Positions 11,835-24,261 of a stretch of DNA of 64,000 nucleotides are shown one piece after another; positions within the stretch are counted from its first letter, which is position 1; each line of letters opens with the position of its first letter. The position numbers and the translations under genes were made by a program. This DNA is from Monocercomonoides exilis (Eukaryota; Preaxostyla; Oxymonadida; Polymastigidae): contig LSRY02000025.1 in the NCBI GenBank assembly GCA_001643675.2, forward strand, positions 622,001-686,000. The letters are read 5' to 3'. The notes under the pieces are model-generated. The model had not been told where the DNA came from. It saw nothing but the letters and a program-made list of their open reading frames with translations, and did not search any database.

Positions 11835-14800
11835 TTACTTTCGTTTCGCAAATTGCTTTTTCTCAAGTTTTGATATTTTGCATTTTTTCTCTTCTGTAAA
11901 ATTCTTTTCAATTCTTTGTAATTCTGCCAATTGAATGTACACCTTTCCATTTTGGATCCTCTCCAACTGAAACCATTTCCAGCAGTCCGCTCAGCATCTG
12001 ACTCGCATTCCTGCTGCTAGTCTCATCGCCACGAGATTTGTACCACTCCGCTGCTACTCGTATTCCTGCCACAGCTCCGCTTTCTTTCACAAGCGCAAGC
12101 CGGGAGCTCTTCACTTCCGTTGCAGCAGCTCGGAGCACTGCTGCTGCATCGCAGACAACCGTGCTGCTCCACATGTACTGCTCCAACAGCTTGCACACTG
12201 TTGGCACGCCTCCTGCTTGAACAAACGCTACTGTATTTGTATGAGTGCGAAGGAGCAGCAATATACAAGATAATGACCTGTGCACAAGCCCTGATGAACC
12301 TTCCACTCGTCCTGTAGCTCTGATTCTTTCATCTTCAATTTCTTTGGAATGACGATTCACTTCACGAAAGACTGATGCATTCTGCAGCTCATTTTCTTCC
12401 CTTTCTTTCTTTCTCATTCCTCTGATATTGGAATCGCCATGCTTCTGTGTGCAAACTCTGACAGTATTTAACAACAAAGGCAAAACAGAGCTCTTTTCAG
12501 CCTTTTCGCACACACTCACTGAAGATAAAAGCCCTTCAAGCGCTTTCACGCAACGCGAAATGCAAATCCAGTAGTTGCGTAATTTTTGTACACGAGCTGA
12601 AGAAGTTGATGCCAAGGCAACAGAACGAGACGGCATTGGCAGGCCAGAATAAGCAGAAGAATTCGTTGGAGACTGCTGGTGCATGCCGAATTGCAAAGAT
12701 TGGTCAGCTTGAGCAGATAATGTTGTTCTTTTGTCGCTAACAGACGGCCCACCAGCAACTGAAGCGCTTGCACCTGAAAAGGCGTTTAGATTCTTCGACA
12801 GAATTTCAGATAAGAATTCAATGCCGCCTTCTCTCGCCATCAGCAGGCGAGCTTTCTCTGTTATCTCGATATTCCAGAACAGGCAGCAAATGATAGTCTG
12901 CAGCTTTGAGTCTGAATCCTTCGGCATGTGCTGGCGAAGCGCCTGTTGAATGATAAGTGTGCCTCTGCGGATAATCGATGGAGCATACTCTTCTGTGAAT
13001 AAACAAAAATATTGCGAAAGAGAAGAAATGTTTCAAGAAAAATAAAAAAAAAAATTGAGATTCAAAGAAATTATTTCAGAAAAAAATATTTTGGTTGATG
13101 AATAAATTTTCACAATTCTTCATAAGCAAATGAACTCTGTTTAATTATTGTATTTCATTCAAAGCCTTTAAATTTTTAAGCTTCTTCTACATTTTTTTTT
13201 CTCTTTCTTTCTCTTTCTCCCATTTCAACGCATTTCAAAAATGAAAAAAACTCACCCGAAAAATTAAAATCCATTCAAAGCATACCTTGAGAAGCCATGC
13301 AGCACAAGCATGCAACAGCCGATTTGAGAATTTCGAACTGTCTGAAAAACAAGCTGGTGTCTCCTTCGCCTTCAACAATGTCGAGAAGCACTTCCATTCC
13401 TCCAGACGCAGCCAGAGCAGACACAATCTGCTTGTTAACATCATTCGTATCTGAGAAAGCACGCGAATTCGTCTTTGATTCTGCTGCTTTGGGAGTTGCT
13501 GTTGCTGTGAAGGTTGATGCGCTTTGGCGTTTTGACCTTGGAGTTGTCATACGTGGAGACACTAACGAATTCTGATTATATGTCGAGCTAAGTGAAGACG
13601 TCGATGCAATAAATTTGTTCCTTTCTTGATAAGACTGTCTTGGAGAATTAGCCATCTGAGTGGAAGCCGGAGAAGTTCTGCTTGCCGACAACTCATTTGA
13701 ATGACCTAACTTTGGAGATGCAACGCGGAGTGAGCGATTTGGTGAGGCAGGAATTATCCTGCTTTTTGTAGCTGTATGAGATTGCTTTGGCGTAACTGCA
13801 TAGCTTCTTGGAGTTCTGCAAGTTTCTTCTCCTTTTTGCTCCATCATGGTTTCTTCATTGTCTGGGCTGCTTTCATTTCCATCGCCCATCAGATTCCACA
13901 GCGCATACAGCAAAAAGCGAACTGTATCCACGTGAACTCTCAGCGCATTGCGAAGCATCCGCTTCTCTGTTCGAGACAATCGTTGCCTTTTGGTGCTCGA
14001 AACTGATGAGGAAGAGGAGGATGACGAAAGAGCAGCAGACAGAAGCTGATCTGACGAAAGAGAAGACACACGGATGTGTGTGTTGACAGCCTGCATCAGA
14101 CTCACAACAATAGGCGTTGAACGGAAGGAAGCAGAAGCGCAATTAGAAACGCCATTCTTCTCCATTTCCCCAGCTGCAGATAGCTGATGGAGGAAATGAG
14201 CGTGGCACTTCTGATGAACAGACAGCAATGCGAGAATGCCGCTGCAAAGACACGAAATGGCATCTCTCATCATCCAGTCGCAGAATCGATCTCTTTCCTT
14301 TGTCGTGTTGTGATCAGCTTCAGCAGGAGCCGAACCACTTTTCAATTGAGATGTGTAAGGGCTTTCATAAGATGATGTGTTTGAGTACATTGAATACATG
14401 CTCGAATCATTGCACAATGTTCTGCTTGCACAGTCAGTCTCATTGCTGAACTCTTCTTCTTCCAACTTCTTCAGAAACTCGAACTCCTCTTTCCTTCTCT
14501 GCATCCTGGCTTCTTTGGCCTCTTCTCGCTTCATCGTCGTTGTCATCGGAGTCGTCAAGGGTGTTATGAGTGTGGCGGGCAAGCAGAAGACAGTTGGTGT
14601 CTGTGGAACTTCCAGCGGAGCGAGGAGCCTTTTCGTGGAAGACACAGATGGAATACTGCTTGTCTGCTTTTCATCAGATGATGATGCATCAATTGAAATC
14701 GATTCCTTATGCATATCTTCATACATTCTATTATTTTCAACGCTTTGCTCTTTTTCTTCAACTTTCTCGTTCTGTCCTTCTCCAAATCTCCTTTCTTCAC

Positions 14801-17800
14801 CGAAATCTTTCCAATTGCTATTTTCAGTCGAAAAAGCATCAGCAGCAGAAGAAGAAGAAAAGCTCTCAGCAGAATGAGCCAAGCACGTTCTCTCAACAAC
14901 TGCCAATGCAAAGCCCACAGCATCAACAGCACCAATGTGATGCAGCCACCCACATACCGAATGAGATGAAGAGGAAGCATCGAAGACGATTGAAACAAGA
15001 GTGTACAGATGGTCCAGGAGAAACGACAAATGCGAGAATGAATGCAAATGTTGCGTGGTTTGTGAAGGCACAGCGGGATTTTCAGCTGTTTCTGTGTTGT
15101 TCTGTTTTGGTGACGAAGCCTCGAAATAATCAGAAGTGTCTAGTTCTTCTTCTCTTGTCTGCTTCTCCTTTTGGCTGTTCAATTCGATTCTCAAAACAAA
15201 ATAGCGCTGAGAAACATCTTTCAAGACGGACAAGAGCGTTTTGAGTATCTTCGGTGAATAACAAACAATTTCTTCTTCTTCCTCCTCCTCTTCCTCTTTC
15301 TTCTCTTCTTCCATTTCTCTGTATTTCATGTCCTTTCCACTTGTCATTCCCATTTTCCCTTCAATTCTTTCATCTTCTTCGTCTGCCATTCGGATTCGCG
15401 ATGGAATAGGAGAAGGAGGAAGGGGGTAATTTATGGGCGTCAGCAGAAAATCGCTTTTCCCTTCTTTCCCTTCCTCTGCTTCCAACTCAAAACCGCCAGA
15501 TTTTGTGAAGTCGGAATTAGAAGCGCTTGAATCAATAAGCATTTTAAGCTGTTTGCTTTGCTGCCTGAAATATAAGGCTGAACGAGAAAGTGCCAAAAAG
15601 ATGCGAAGAAGAAGAAGAGAAGATGAAGAAAAGGAGTAAATAGAAGCATTATTGCCTGGAGCAGCCAATCTGTTTGTTTGCGAAAGAGAAGAAGAGGAAT
15701 AAGCGTTATTAGGCGAAGACTGAAACGGTGAACCAGATTTCAAATGCTCGCCATGCAGATTGCTCTTCTTATCACCCACATTTTCAGCCTTTTTCCTGTT
15801 TTGCTTCGGAGCCTCTCTTTCTTTTCTATAAAGCGAAAGGAACAGCGACAGAACAAGCTCCACAATGTCCTTGTCAGCCAGAATCCTTCGCTCTGCTCCT
15901 TCGTCTGCCGGGATGAGAAAAGCAGATGCCTCCTCGTCAGCAGTGTGCGAGAACGTCGACACGTGAGACAGCAGCTGCGATGAAGATTGTCTCAACAGGA
16001 GAGACGTATATGAAGAATTGGACGAGGAAGAGGAAGAAGGAAACGAAGAAGAAGAAGAAGATACCATTTCGCCTGGTTTTGATTGCTCATCAGAAAAGCT
16101 TCCTCTTCTTGTTGAGGCAATCGAATTCAAGCCAGATGCGATTGGAGAAGGAAACAGGGACTGAAGTGCAGACGATGTTGCAGAGGAAGTTGGGGAAGGA
16201 GACATTGAGGATGATGAGGAGGAGGAAGAAGAATGGGAAGAAGAAGAAGATAAACTGAGAGAAGTAGCAAATAGAGGAGAGTAGTATGAAACAAACAATG
16301 TGAGTGAATTGAAGGAGCAGAGGAGGAACAGCGAGAAAAGGGCAGAGTGCACAATGGAGCAAGAAGACGCAGAAGACTCGATGTATTTTCTCTGCCACGC
16401 AACACATCGAAGCAGGATGTCATAAGGAAAGATGTGAGGAGTCTCAGAGAAGAAAGCCCTTTTGCTGTCGGAGAAGTGCTCGAATGAAACAGATGTGGTG
16501 AAGAGATAAGGAAAGAATACAGAAGAGAGAGAGGAGGAAGAGGAGGAAAGCTGAGGAGAAGAAGGCGGTGTTGTCAGTGGGGCGTCTCCATTTGCTGTGT
16601 CGTTCAGAAGATAATTGGATGTGCGAACTTCTTCGTCTAACAGCTTTGGACTGAACTTGCCGTTGGATGTGGGATGTCTTTGAGAAGGAGAATTGCAGTG
16701 TGATCTTGTGGAATGTGCGAAGGAGTGTGAGGATCCCTTTTTGGCTTCTTCTTCTGCTGCTTCTGTTTCTTCTGCTGCTGCTTTTGCGGCTTCTTCGATG
16801 CTTTGCATTTGCAGCAAATGGGCTTCGCTGCATTTCTGGATGTGTGCAGCGATCAAACGAGAATGGATTGAATATGCGAAAAGCGAGTGGAGGATTGAAA
16901 CAGCAACAGACAAGATGCGATATGGAATAACAGTGACTGAGAGAGAAGAGGAGGCGAAAGTGAAAGAAGAAGAGGAAGAAGAGGAAGTGGGTGACGTTGG
17001 TGATGGAAATTGTGATGGTGATTGAGTGATAGTTGGTCCGCCATTTGTGGAAGAAGAAGGAGAAGAAGACGAACAAACCATTGAAGAAAGCGAAGAGAAT
17101 GTAAACATCTCCACAATTGATAAATAAAGTCCAACAGAAGTCAAAGTTGATTGCTGCTCAGACTGCTCTGTGTAAGCTTCGTCATCATCAGCCACACTAT
17201 TTTGAACAGCACTCAATGCGTCCTCGCTACTTTCAAGGCAGCTTTCAGAACTTTCATCAGAAACTTTGTTGCTTCCTCCTTCTTCTCTGTCTTCTTCTTC
17301 TTCTTTCAAACTTCCTTGTCTCTTCTTCCTGTTTTTGTGGCTGGTTGCACTTTCGTTTGATGTCACAGCAAGTGCAAGCGAAGGAGCCAGCGATTCATCA
17401 GCTGCAATGTTTGAAGCAATTGACAGGAAAATGTACAAGTCATTCATCTTCCCTCTCTCTTTCTCTTCCAACTGCTCCCATTTCAGCGCTTCTGCCTCCG
17501 CCTTCGCCTTTTTGGCTTTGGCTTCTTTCCTTTTGAGCTTCCTTTCTTCCGCAGAGGAAGAAGTTGTTGCCGAAATTGAGGATGAAGCAGAAGAAGAAGA
17601 AGAAGAACTTGATTGAGAATCAGCTTTTCCACCTGAGTGTATTGATTCGAACGCCTTTTTTCTCCACTCCTTCTCCGCTTTTGCTGCATCTTTTCTCTTC
17701 TTCTCTTCTCTCTCTTTCTTTTTCCTTTCTATTTTGCAAATCGAAGTCAGTGTGTTTCTTGTCTCCTCCAACAGGAATGGAAGCAGATGGCGGTTCACAA

Positions 17801-20800
17801 AATGTGTTCTCAGAGAAACGTGCCGCGAACCATTCAGCAAAATGCTCCATCCAATCCGCTTCAGCGTCTGGCGAATGGAACGAAGAGATGAATATACACG
17901 ATCAGAAGAAGAAGAAGCTGATGAAGATGAAGACGATGAAGATGAAGTTGATGAAGCACTTGCATCTGCTGCTGATGATTTATGGTTTCGTTCAGAAGTG
18001 GTAATAGTTGATTTTGTTTCATTGCATTCATCGTCATTATCTTCTTCGTCATCTTCTTTTTCTTCTTTTTCTGCACTCAATTCTGTATTCTCTTCTTTTC
18101 CTTCACCTTCGATTCCCTGCCTGATGTCTATTCCTCTCAGAATCAGATAGCTCACTTCAGCAATCAGCTCTGCATTTCGCTGAGATACAAATTCAATCCA
18201 TTCTAATTTCCCTTCTGTTAATTTTGCAGTTGCTTTCTCCTCTTCTCTTCCGCTGGCTAACCTTCTCTCTTCTGCCTCTTCTTCTTCTTCTTGGCCTTCT
18301 TCTTCCTCTCCAATTTCTCCCATAAGGCCGTCATGTCTTGAAGCAATAGAATAAGATCTTTCTGGAAGAGCACAAATTAACTGCTGTGGCGAATGGAGAA
18401 GAATGTTGCAAAGAGCAGTCGAGGTGAACTTGATTAGCAAAAGTTTTGTTTGAAGAGGAAGGCTGCTCAAATGCTGATAAAATGCAGAACAAAAAGAAGG
18501 CAGCAAAAGTTGAGACAAGCTATTCTGATTGTCCTTATCCTCCACGTTTCTTTGAGAGAAGTCAGAATTAAAAGGATCATCCTGATTTTCTGTGAGACTA
18601 CTGCGAGATTGTGAAAGAGGTTTGTTTTCTGTGGATTGAATGGTCAGAGAAAGCAAAACAGTCAAATACGGAATCAATTGAGGAGCAAGCCTACGAAACA
18701 TGTTGCTCGCAGTCGGAGCAGACAAAGAGTCATAAAGAGAAAAAGAAAGAGGTTGTGAAGTGGATGAAGAGGAAGAGGAAGAAGAAGATGATGATTGTTG
18801 CTGAGATTGTGATTGAGGTGTTTTTGCTTCATCTGATGCAGACGATGTGAGACGAGCCAGTTCCGCAACAATAATGCCCAGTCGCTCAAATACAACCTCA
18901 CTGAAAAGAATGCATCTTCCTGAAATTTCTTCATCTCCACACAATCCACAATCTTGCTTTATCTCGTTGCAATCATTTTTTCCCCACTCCTTACTCAACT
19001 TCTTTTGCTTAGCTGGTGTCATCATTCGCTTTCTTTTCTCACGCTCTCCTCCACTTGTCGAGTCATCAGAAAGCACAACAGGAAGAAAAGAATGCCAAAT
19101 AGCCAGAAGCGGAAACGCCTCCAGCGGGGAAGTTAGCACAGCATTGCTCAAAGCAGAGAAGCTTTGAGCGTTTGAAGCTAATGGGCAAACAATAGCTGCG
19201 TTCAATTTGGGTGAAGCACCCAGAAGATGAATCAAAATGGCAAGCACATTCTCCACAATCAGTGAGATGGTGTTGGATTTGATCTGAGCTTCACTTTCAT
19301 TTGATTGGATTGCCTCACTTTCGTTTTTGTGATCTTTTTCTTCTTCCTCTTTTTCAGGTGATGATGTCTGAGAAAAGGAAGAAACAGGAGCAGAAGCAGA
19401 AGCAGAAGCAGACTGTGAGCTTTGCTGAGTTGTAATGCTTCGAATGCATCGGAGAGCTGCTCGATACAGACGAGGCACAAAATCGATTTTGAGGCATTCG
19501 TCAAACGACATTTCTGAAGCAATGCCATCGAAAAATAAATAGAAGTTGCCGGAATAATTGTGATAATTATGAAAAACATAATGAAAAGAAGAAAAAGAAT
19601 AGTAATTATAGCAATAAAGCCAAATCAATCATTCAATCATTCAATCAGTCGCAAACCGTCTTCTGTCAGAAACGCCAAAGCAGACGTTGCATTCAGCACC
19701 AGCTCCAGCCCGCCTTTCTTCATTTCTTCTGTGTTTCTTTCCCGTTCTTCACTTTCTCCTTCATTCAAATACCGAATTTCTTGCATCTCTTCTTCCTTTT
19801 CCCATTCTGCATCCTCTTGTTCTTCTCCTGGCAGCTCATCATTATAATTATCACCGTCTTCGTTGCCTTCGCACATTTCTGAATCTTCTTTTCTTTCTTT
19901 CTCGTTTTCTTTCTCTTCTTCGCATCCACGTTTCCCTTCTTCACAGCCTTCACTTCCGAATACATCAGGCCTCATTTCATCTTCAGACTGTTCTTTTGAT
20001 TTCATTTCACTTTTATTCAAAGTGCTATTCAATATTCTCTTTCTCTGTATGTTTCTCCCACACACGTGGCATTCAACAGTTGATATCACCAAGTCAATAA
20101 TGTTGGATTTTAGCACTTCTTTCCGTGCAGATGCTGATTGTGTCAGAACATTGAGGAATTGAAAGAAGTGTAAAACGAAAATTCACGAATAGAGAAATGT
20201 TATTCATGTGTGATTAATTCAACAAGAAGGTTTATTTATATCCATTTAAATGCAATTGGTTTGAAGAAAGGAGATTAATTATAAAAAAGAAAACAGAATA
20301 GAAAACTCTGGTATAAAATAAAGTGAAAATAAAAGATGCAAACGGTTTTTCGCAATGAAAGCGACAAGTCCAGTTGCGATTCTGGAAAGAGAAGGAGACG
20401 AAAGGGCATGCTGATTCAAAGCATTGACAACTGCTTTGATTGTGGAAGCATTCAAAACTTGGTTGAGCACTGTTTCTGTATGAAGGAGAACAAATGTTTA
20501 TTAAAAAAGAAAGAAAGAAAGAAAGAAAGAAAAGGAATATTTATTCAAATAAGAATAAAAGAAAAATAAATTTTTGGAAATAAAGAACATCGAAATATTT
20601 AAGTTGTTTGAAAGCAATAATAAAAAAAAGAAGATTTCAATTGGAAAATTAAAAAATTATAAAATTCAATATAAATTACCAATCAAAATTAAAACACGAA
20701 AATTGATAAAAATTTTTCAATTGTTTTTTAAAAAAAATTAAAATAACCAGAAAAATGATATACAAATCCACAAATGAAGTTTTAAAGGTTTAAAATAAAA

Positions 20801-22908
20801 ATGATTCACAAACCATCTTGCGAGAGTATTGTAAGCACAGACAGCGAAAGGTGTGTGATTGGAGCCGAATGCGGGTAGAGATCCAAGCAATCAACGCAAT
20901 TCAACACAATGTCGCTTTTCTTGACCTCAGTTGGAGAATAAACTGAATGATAAAAAGAAAATATGCATGCACGCAAAAACATAAATGATATGCAAAGAAA
21001 TAATAAAAGGACCGTTATAAAGAAAAGTTAACATGTTAACAATATACAAAGAAAACAATAAGAAGAAGGATTTAATTATAACAATAATTGAAGCATGCCT
21101 GCAAATGGTGCTATGAGAGACAGAATAGAATAAGTGAGAGGCTCTGACAAAAGAGCATTTGAAGCAGTAAGAGCAGCATTCAGCCCGTCAATGACGCCCG
21201 CACTAATCAACTTGTGGTGCAGTGACTCTGATAGAATGAAAATGGACAATGGCGAAATGAAATAGAAATTGATTTGGTTTCAAATGGCGAATAGGAAGGA
21301 AGAAAGAGAAGAAAACATAAAAACACAGAAAAATGGTGAGAGAAAATAAAAATCTTTTCATTTAAAAGAACCTTCCTATCTTTATCGCATTTGATATTAT
21401 GAAAATCTTGAATATTCTAATTGCACTTTCTTTCTCTTTCTCTTTCCCTTTCAACACAAAAACAGTTAGTTTAATTTTAAAAAGATCCTTTTCTATAATT
21501 TTTCCCTCTCTAAAGAAATGAATGAGCTTAAGCGTTTTTGCGCAATGCTCTGTTTAGAAACACACCATCCTCCATCCAGTTTCTTATGCACGAAAGAGCA
21601 GACTTCATAATTCTCAAATCAGCAGCAGCAAGTCGGTGATAGTTTTCTGAGCGTCGGATTCTGTCTATTTTTGACTGAACTGCCGTAGTTTCACTGCTCG
21701 TTCCATTTTCTTCGTTCTTTTCTGATGACGATGGAAATGAAGATTCAGAATCTGATGATTTCGAAGATTCGGGTATAATTTCATCAGCAACCAAAGGAGA
21801 TGAGTAATATATAAGCGTGTCAACTGCTGCTTTTATTCCACCATGCTCAATCATCGTGCTGACAGTTGTTTCTACATCAGTTATTTGAAATGTTTGCCAT
21901 TAAAGAATTGTTTAAGCCGTTAAAAAAACAATTTTATTAAAACAAAAGAAATATAAACCAATAAACATGGTTGAAAAGATAAATACAAATATTTGCAAAT
22001 TAATGATATTTTCACACTGTCTTTTGAAAAAATCTGAAGATCGGCTAAAAGAGATCTCATCACTGCTTGATTTTTACCAAAGCAAAAGTCAAAAGCAACA
22101 AGCATCGATTCAACAATTCCTTTGCTTACCATTTTTTTTAGTATTTGTTCTAATTGAATTATGAATTGTCAAAATTCATTTTCGATTTTGAAATCATCGA
22201 AAATTGCAAACCATGTTTCGATAAAAGTCTTATGCAATAAAATAACAACTGAACAATTGAAAGATTTTGGTCAATATATATCGTTAATGAATCCTTTAAT
22301 AGGTCAACTCCTCCCTTCGAAGAAAATATGTCCCTACTTGATGCTTTCGATCATAAATGAGTTTATAAAATTTCAGATTAAATTAAATTAATTTCTCAAA
22401 AGATTTAAAAAGTGCTTCAAACGATCTACCAGGAGGGATGCAATGGCTCTGAAAGCATGATAAACAATATCAAGATTTGTTTTTTGATATTTTCGGACAG
22501 TTTTGATCAATGTTTGAATGCCTCCAACACTTGCAATCTGTTCTCTATTTTGTTCTATAATTTTTACATATATAAATTATTAAATAATTCAATTTTTAAA
22601 AATCTAAATAAAACTTGTATAAGAGAATTTAAACAACAAGAGGCAAGATGTTTTTGTTATTGTTGGATTAAGAACTAGAAAACGCTTCAAATATGCAACA
22701 ATCACCTTTGGTGTATCTATAGTTATATTTTCTCCTGCGGCAATTGCATCCAAAGACGATTCATTCATCCCAATGTAAAAGGATGACGCAGTTGAAAGAA
22801 AAGACAATTCCCCAGTAGAAGGCGACACTTGACATTTACAAAATCAAAGAAAAAATACAAAATAGTGTTTAAAATATTTATTGATTAAATTGAGAACGAA
22901 CCATTCAT
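11835..22908 (-). CDS. giant armadillo-repeat protein, 13 exons, ~3041 aa
   Basis: Exons: 22908-22902, 22827-22615, 22554-22423, 22343-22212, 22149-22018, 21871-21566, 21227-21099, 20942-20814, 20475-20344, 20133-19657, 19513-13286, 12992-11943 and 11893-11835, 9126 nt in total and divisible by three. Every intron is phase 1. Exons 3-9 mostly encode one armadillo-like repeat each (129-132 nt, 43-44 aa), e.g. REQIASVGGIQTLIKTVRKY and SSKGGVDLLKDSLTIYIDQN. Repeats resume at the end of the giant exon (LAASGGMEVLLDIVEGEGD) and in the next exon (AREGGIEFLSEIL, VQAGGVPTVCKLLEQYMWSS). Exon 11 (2076 codons) is largely Ser-, Glu- and Lys-rich low complexity. The C-terminus is a Lys-rich tail. The role is probably a protein-binding scaffold; no specific family is assigned. 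The 7-nt first exon is the least certain part. Confidence 0.82.
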
Positions 22909-23243
22909 CTAATGGAAAAAATATGCAGATTTTGAAAGAAGTGATCGTACCATGATAAAATATATAAAACTAAATTCTTTTGAATAAAGAATACAAAAAC
23001 TTAACTATTCGCATCATAAAACTTATAACATGCAAAAAATCAAAATATAAACGTTAATTTGAAATAAAAATCGCACCAAAAATAATCGGTGATGCTTTAT
23101 AATTGTTCTCTTTTTAGAAAAACATTTTTGTTAACGTTTTTTATTTTAACAAAAAATTTAGATAAAGATAACATCAAACATCCTAAATTACATCTTTAAA
23201 ATGAAGATAATTATCTTTGTAACCTGATAATTCAAGAGTGGAT

Positions 23244-24236
23244 CTATTCCATGTATTTGAATAACATCAACGAGCCGTACACAATCATTATAAAGACTCC
23301 GCCAACTGCATCTTCCAAATGACTCTTTAAATCATTGCTTTCATTTAACGGTTCATTCACCTTTCGGAAGTTTGCAGGTGTATATAACTTTTCTTTTTTG
23401 GATTTCTTTGAATCATCAATAAACTCGAGTGGTATAGTGTATTTTGTTGTGTAATTTGTAAAGCAGCAAACAAGAAATGCCATCAATATAGCAATAAATG
23501 CGTACAGTGCCATTTGTCTGTATACAAGAAGATGATAAACATCAATCGCAGTGGCAATCGTAAGGCCAATTTGAAGATAACGAAAATGCCTATATCTTCT
23601 GGCAGTTAAAACTGCAAGATAAAGTGACACGTACATAATAACAGCTAGCCCAACAGCTAAAACAATGTGTATGATATGCCATATGCGTTTAGGCGATATG
23701 ATGATTACCATTGGGAAAATCATAAGAAGAGAAGTGTACAGCATTTTGTGACCAACATCAGAAGTGTAGCCGAGTCGAACGAACAATCTTTGCACATTAA
23801 GATACAAAGAGACTCCTGTAAGTGTCCAATATATAACAAACAAGTAGTATTTCTTCCTTCCCAATGAGCTTAGAGAATTCTTTGCAGGATTTTGAAGATC
23901 AATGTAGTACATATCATACATCAACGCACCAACATAAAATGCCATGCACAGCACTTCATTTTGTGCTATTCTCCATGAAAATTCCTTAAATTTCTGGTAC
24001 AATTTTGTCATTGAAAACAATTCAAATATCAAATAAGGAAATATCCCATATAATATAAATTTTTTGGAAACATTTCTGATAAAAATTGTTGCTTGATTAA
24101 TTCGAAGAAAAATTAGCAAAAATACTCTGTTATCATTAAAAGTTGATTGTTCCGGTCCCACTATAACAACAATACAGATCTTAAATAATAAATAGTTTTG
24201 TACAAATATGCTCACTTCATCTTTCACATCACTCAT
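23244..24236 (-). CDS. multi-pass membrane protein, 295 aa, family unknown
   Basis: Exons 24236-24216, 24160-24126 and 24075-23244, with two introns of 55 and 50 nt and GT/AG ends, give 888 nt. Splicing replaces an implausible hydrophobic start with a short polar N-terminus (MSDVKDEWDRNNQLLMITE) followed by about seven hydrophobic segments, for example ILYGIFPYLIFELF, MIFPMVIIIS, IIHIVLAVGLAVIMYVSLYL and ALYAFIAILMAFLVCCF, and one near the C-terminus (GGVFIMIVYGSLMLF). A polar loop with Lys/Glu (DDSKKSKKEKLYTP) precedes the last segment. The pattern RKKYYLFVIYWTLTG loosely recalls FAR-17a/AIG1 (ADTRP) proteins, but not strongly enough to name it. It is divergently transcribed from the cyclin gene, with the two ATGs only 25 bp apart. 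Confidence 0.7.
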   Translation of the reverse strand: MSDVKDEVSIFVQNYLLFKICIVVIVGPEQSTFNDNRVFLLIFLRINQATIFIRNVSKKFILYGIFPYLIFELFSMTKLYQKFKEFSWRIAQNEVLCMAFYVGALMYDMYYIDLQNPAKNSLSSLGRKKYYLFVIYWTLTGVSLYLNVQRLFVRLGYTSDVGHKMLYTSLLMIFPMVIIISPKRIWHIIHIVLAVGLAVIMYVSLYLAVLTARRYRHFRYLQIGLTIATAIDVYHLLVYRQMALYAFIAILMAFLVCCFTNYTTKYTIPLEFIDDSKKSKKEKLYTPANFRKVNEPLNESNDLKSHLEDAVGGVFIMIVYGSLMLFKYME

Positions 24237-24261
24237 TTCATGCACACGATACTTATCGTCA

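Noticed and set aside
14377-15244. Plus-strand frames of 166 and 224 codons
   Set aside because: They are shadows of the giant armadillo exon, with no start context, splice logic or recognisable domain.
24165-24245. Unspliced N-terminus of the membrane protein with a GTG start
   Set aside because: Two short GT/AG introns with matching phases restore an ATG start and a sensible polar N-terminus.
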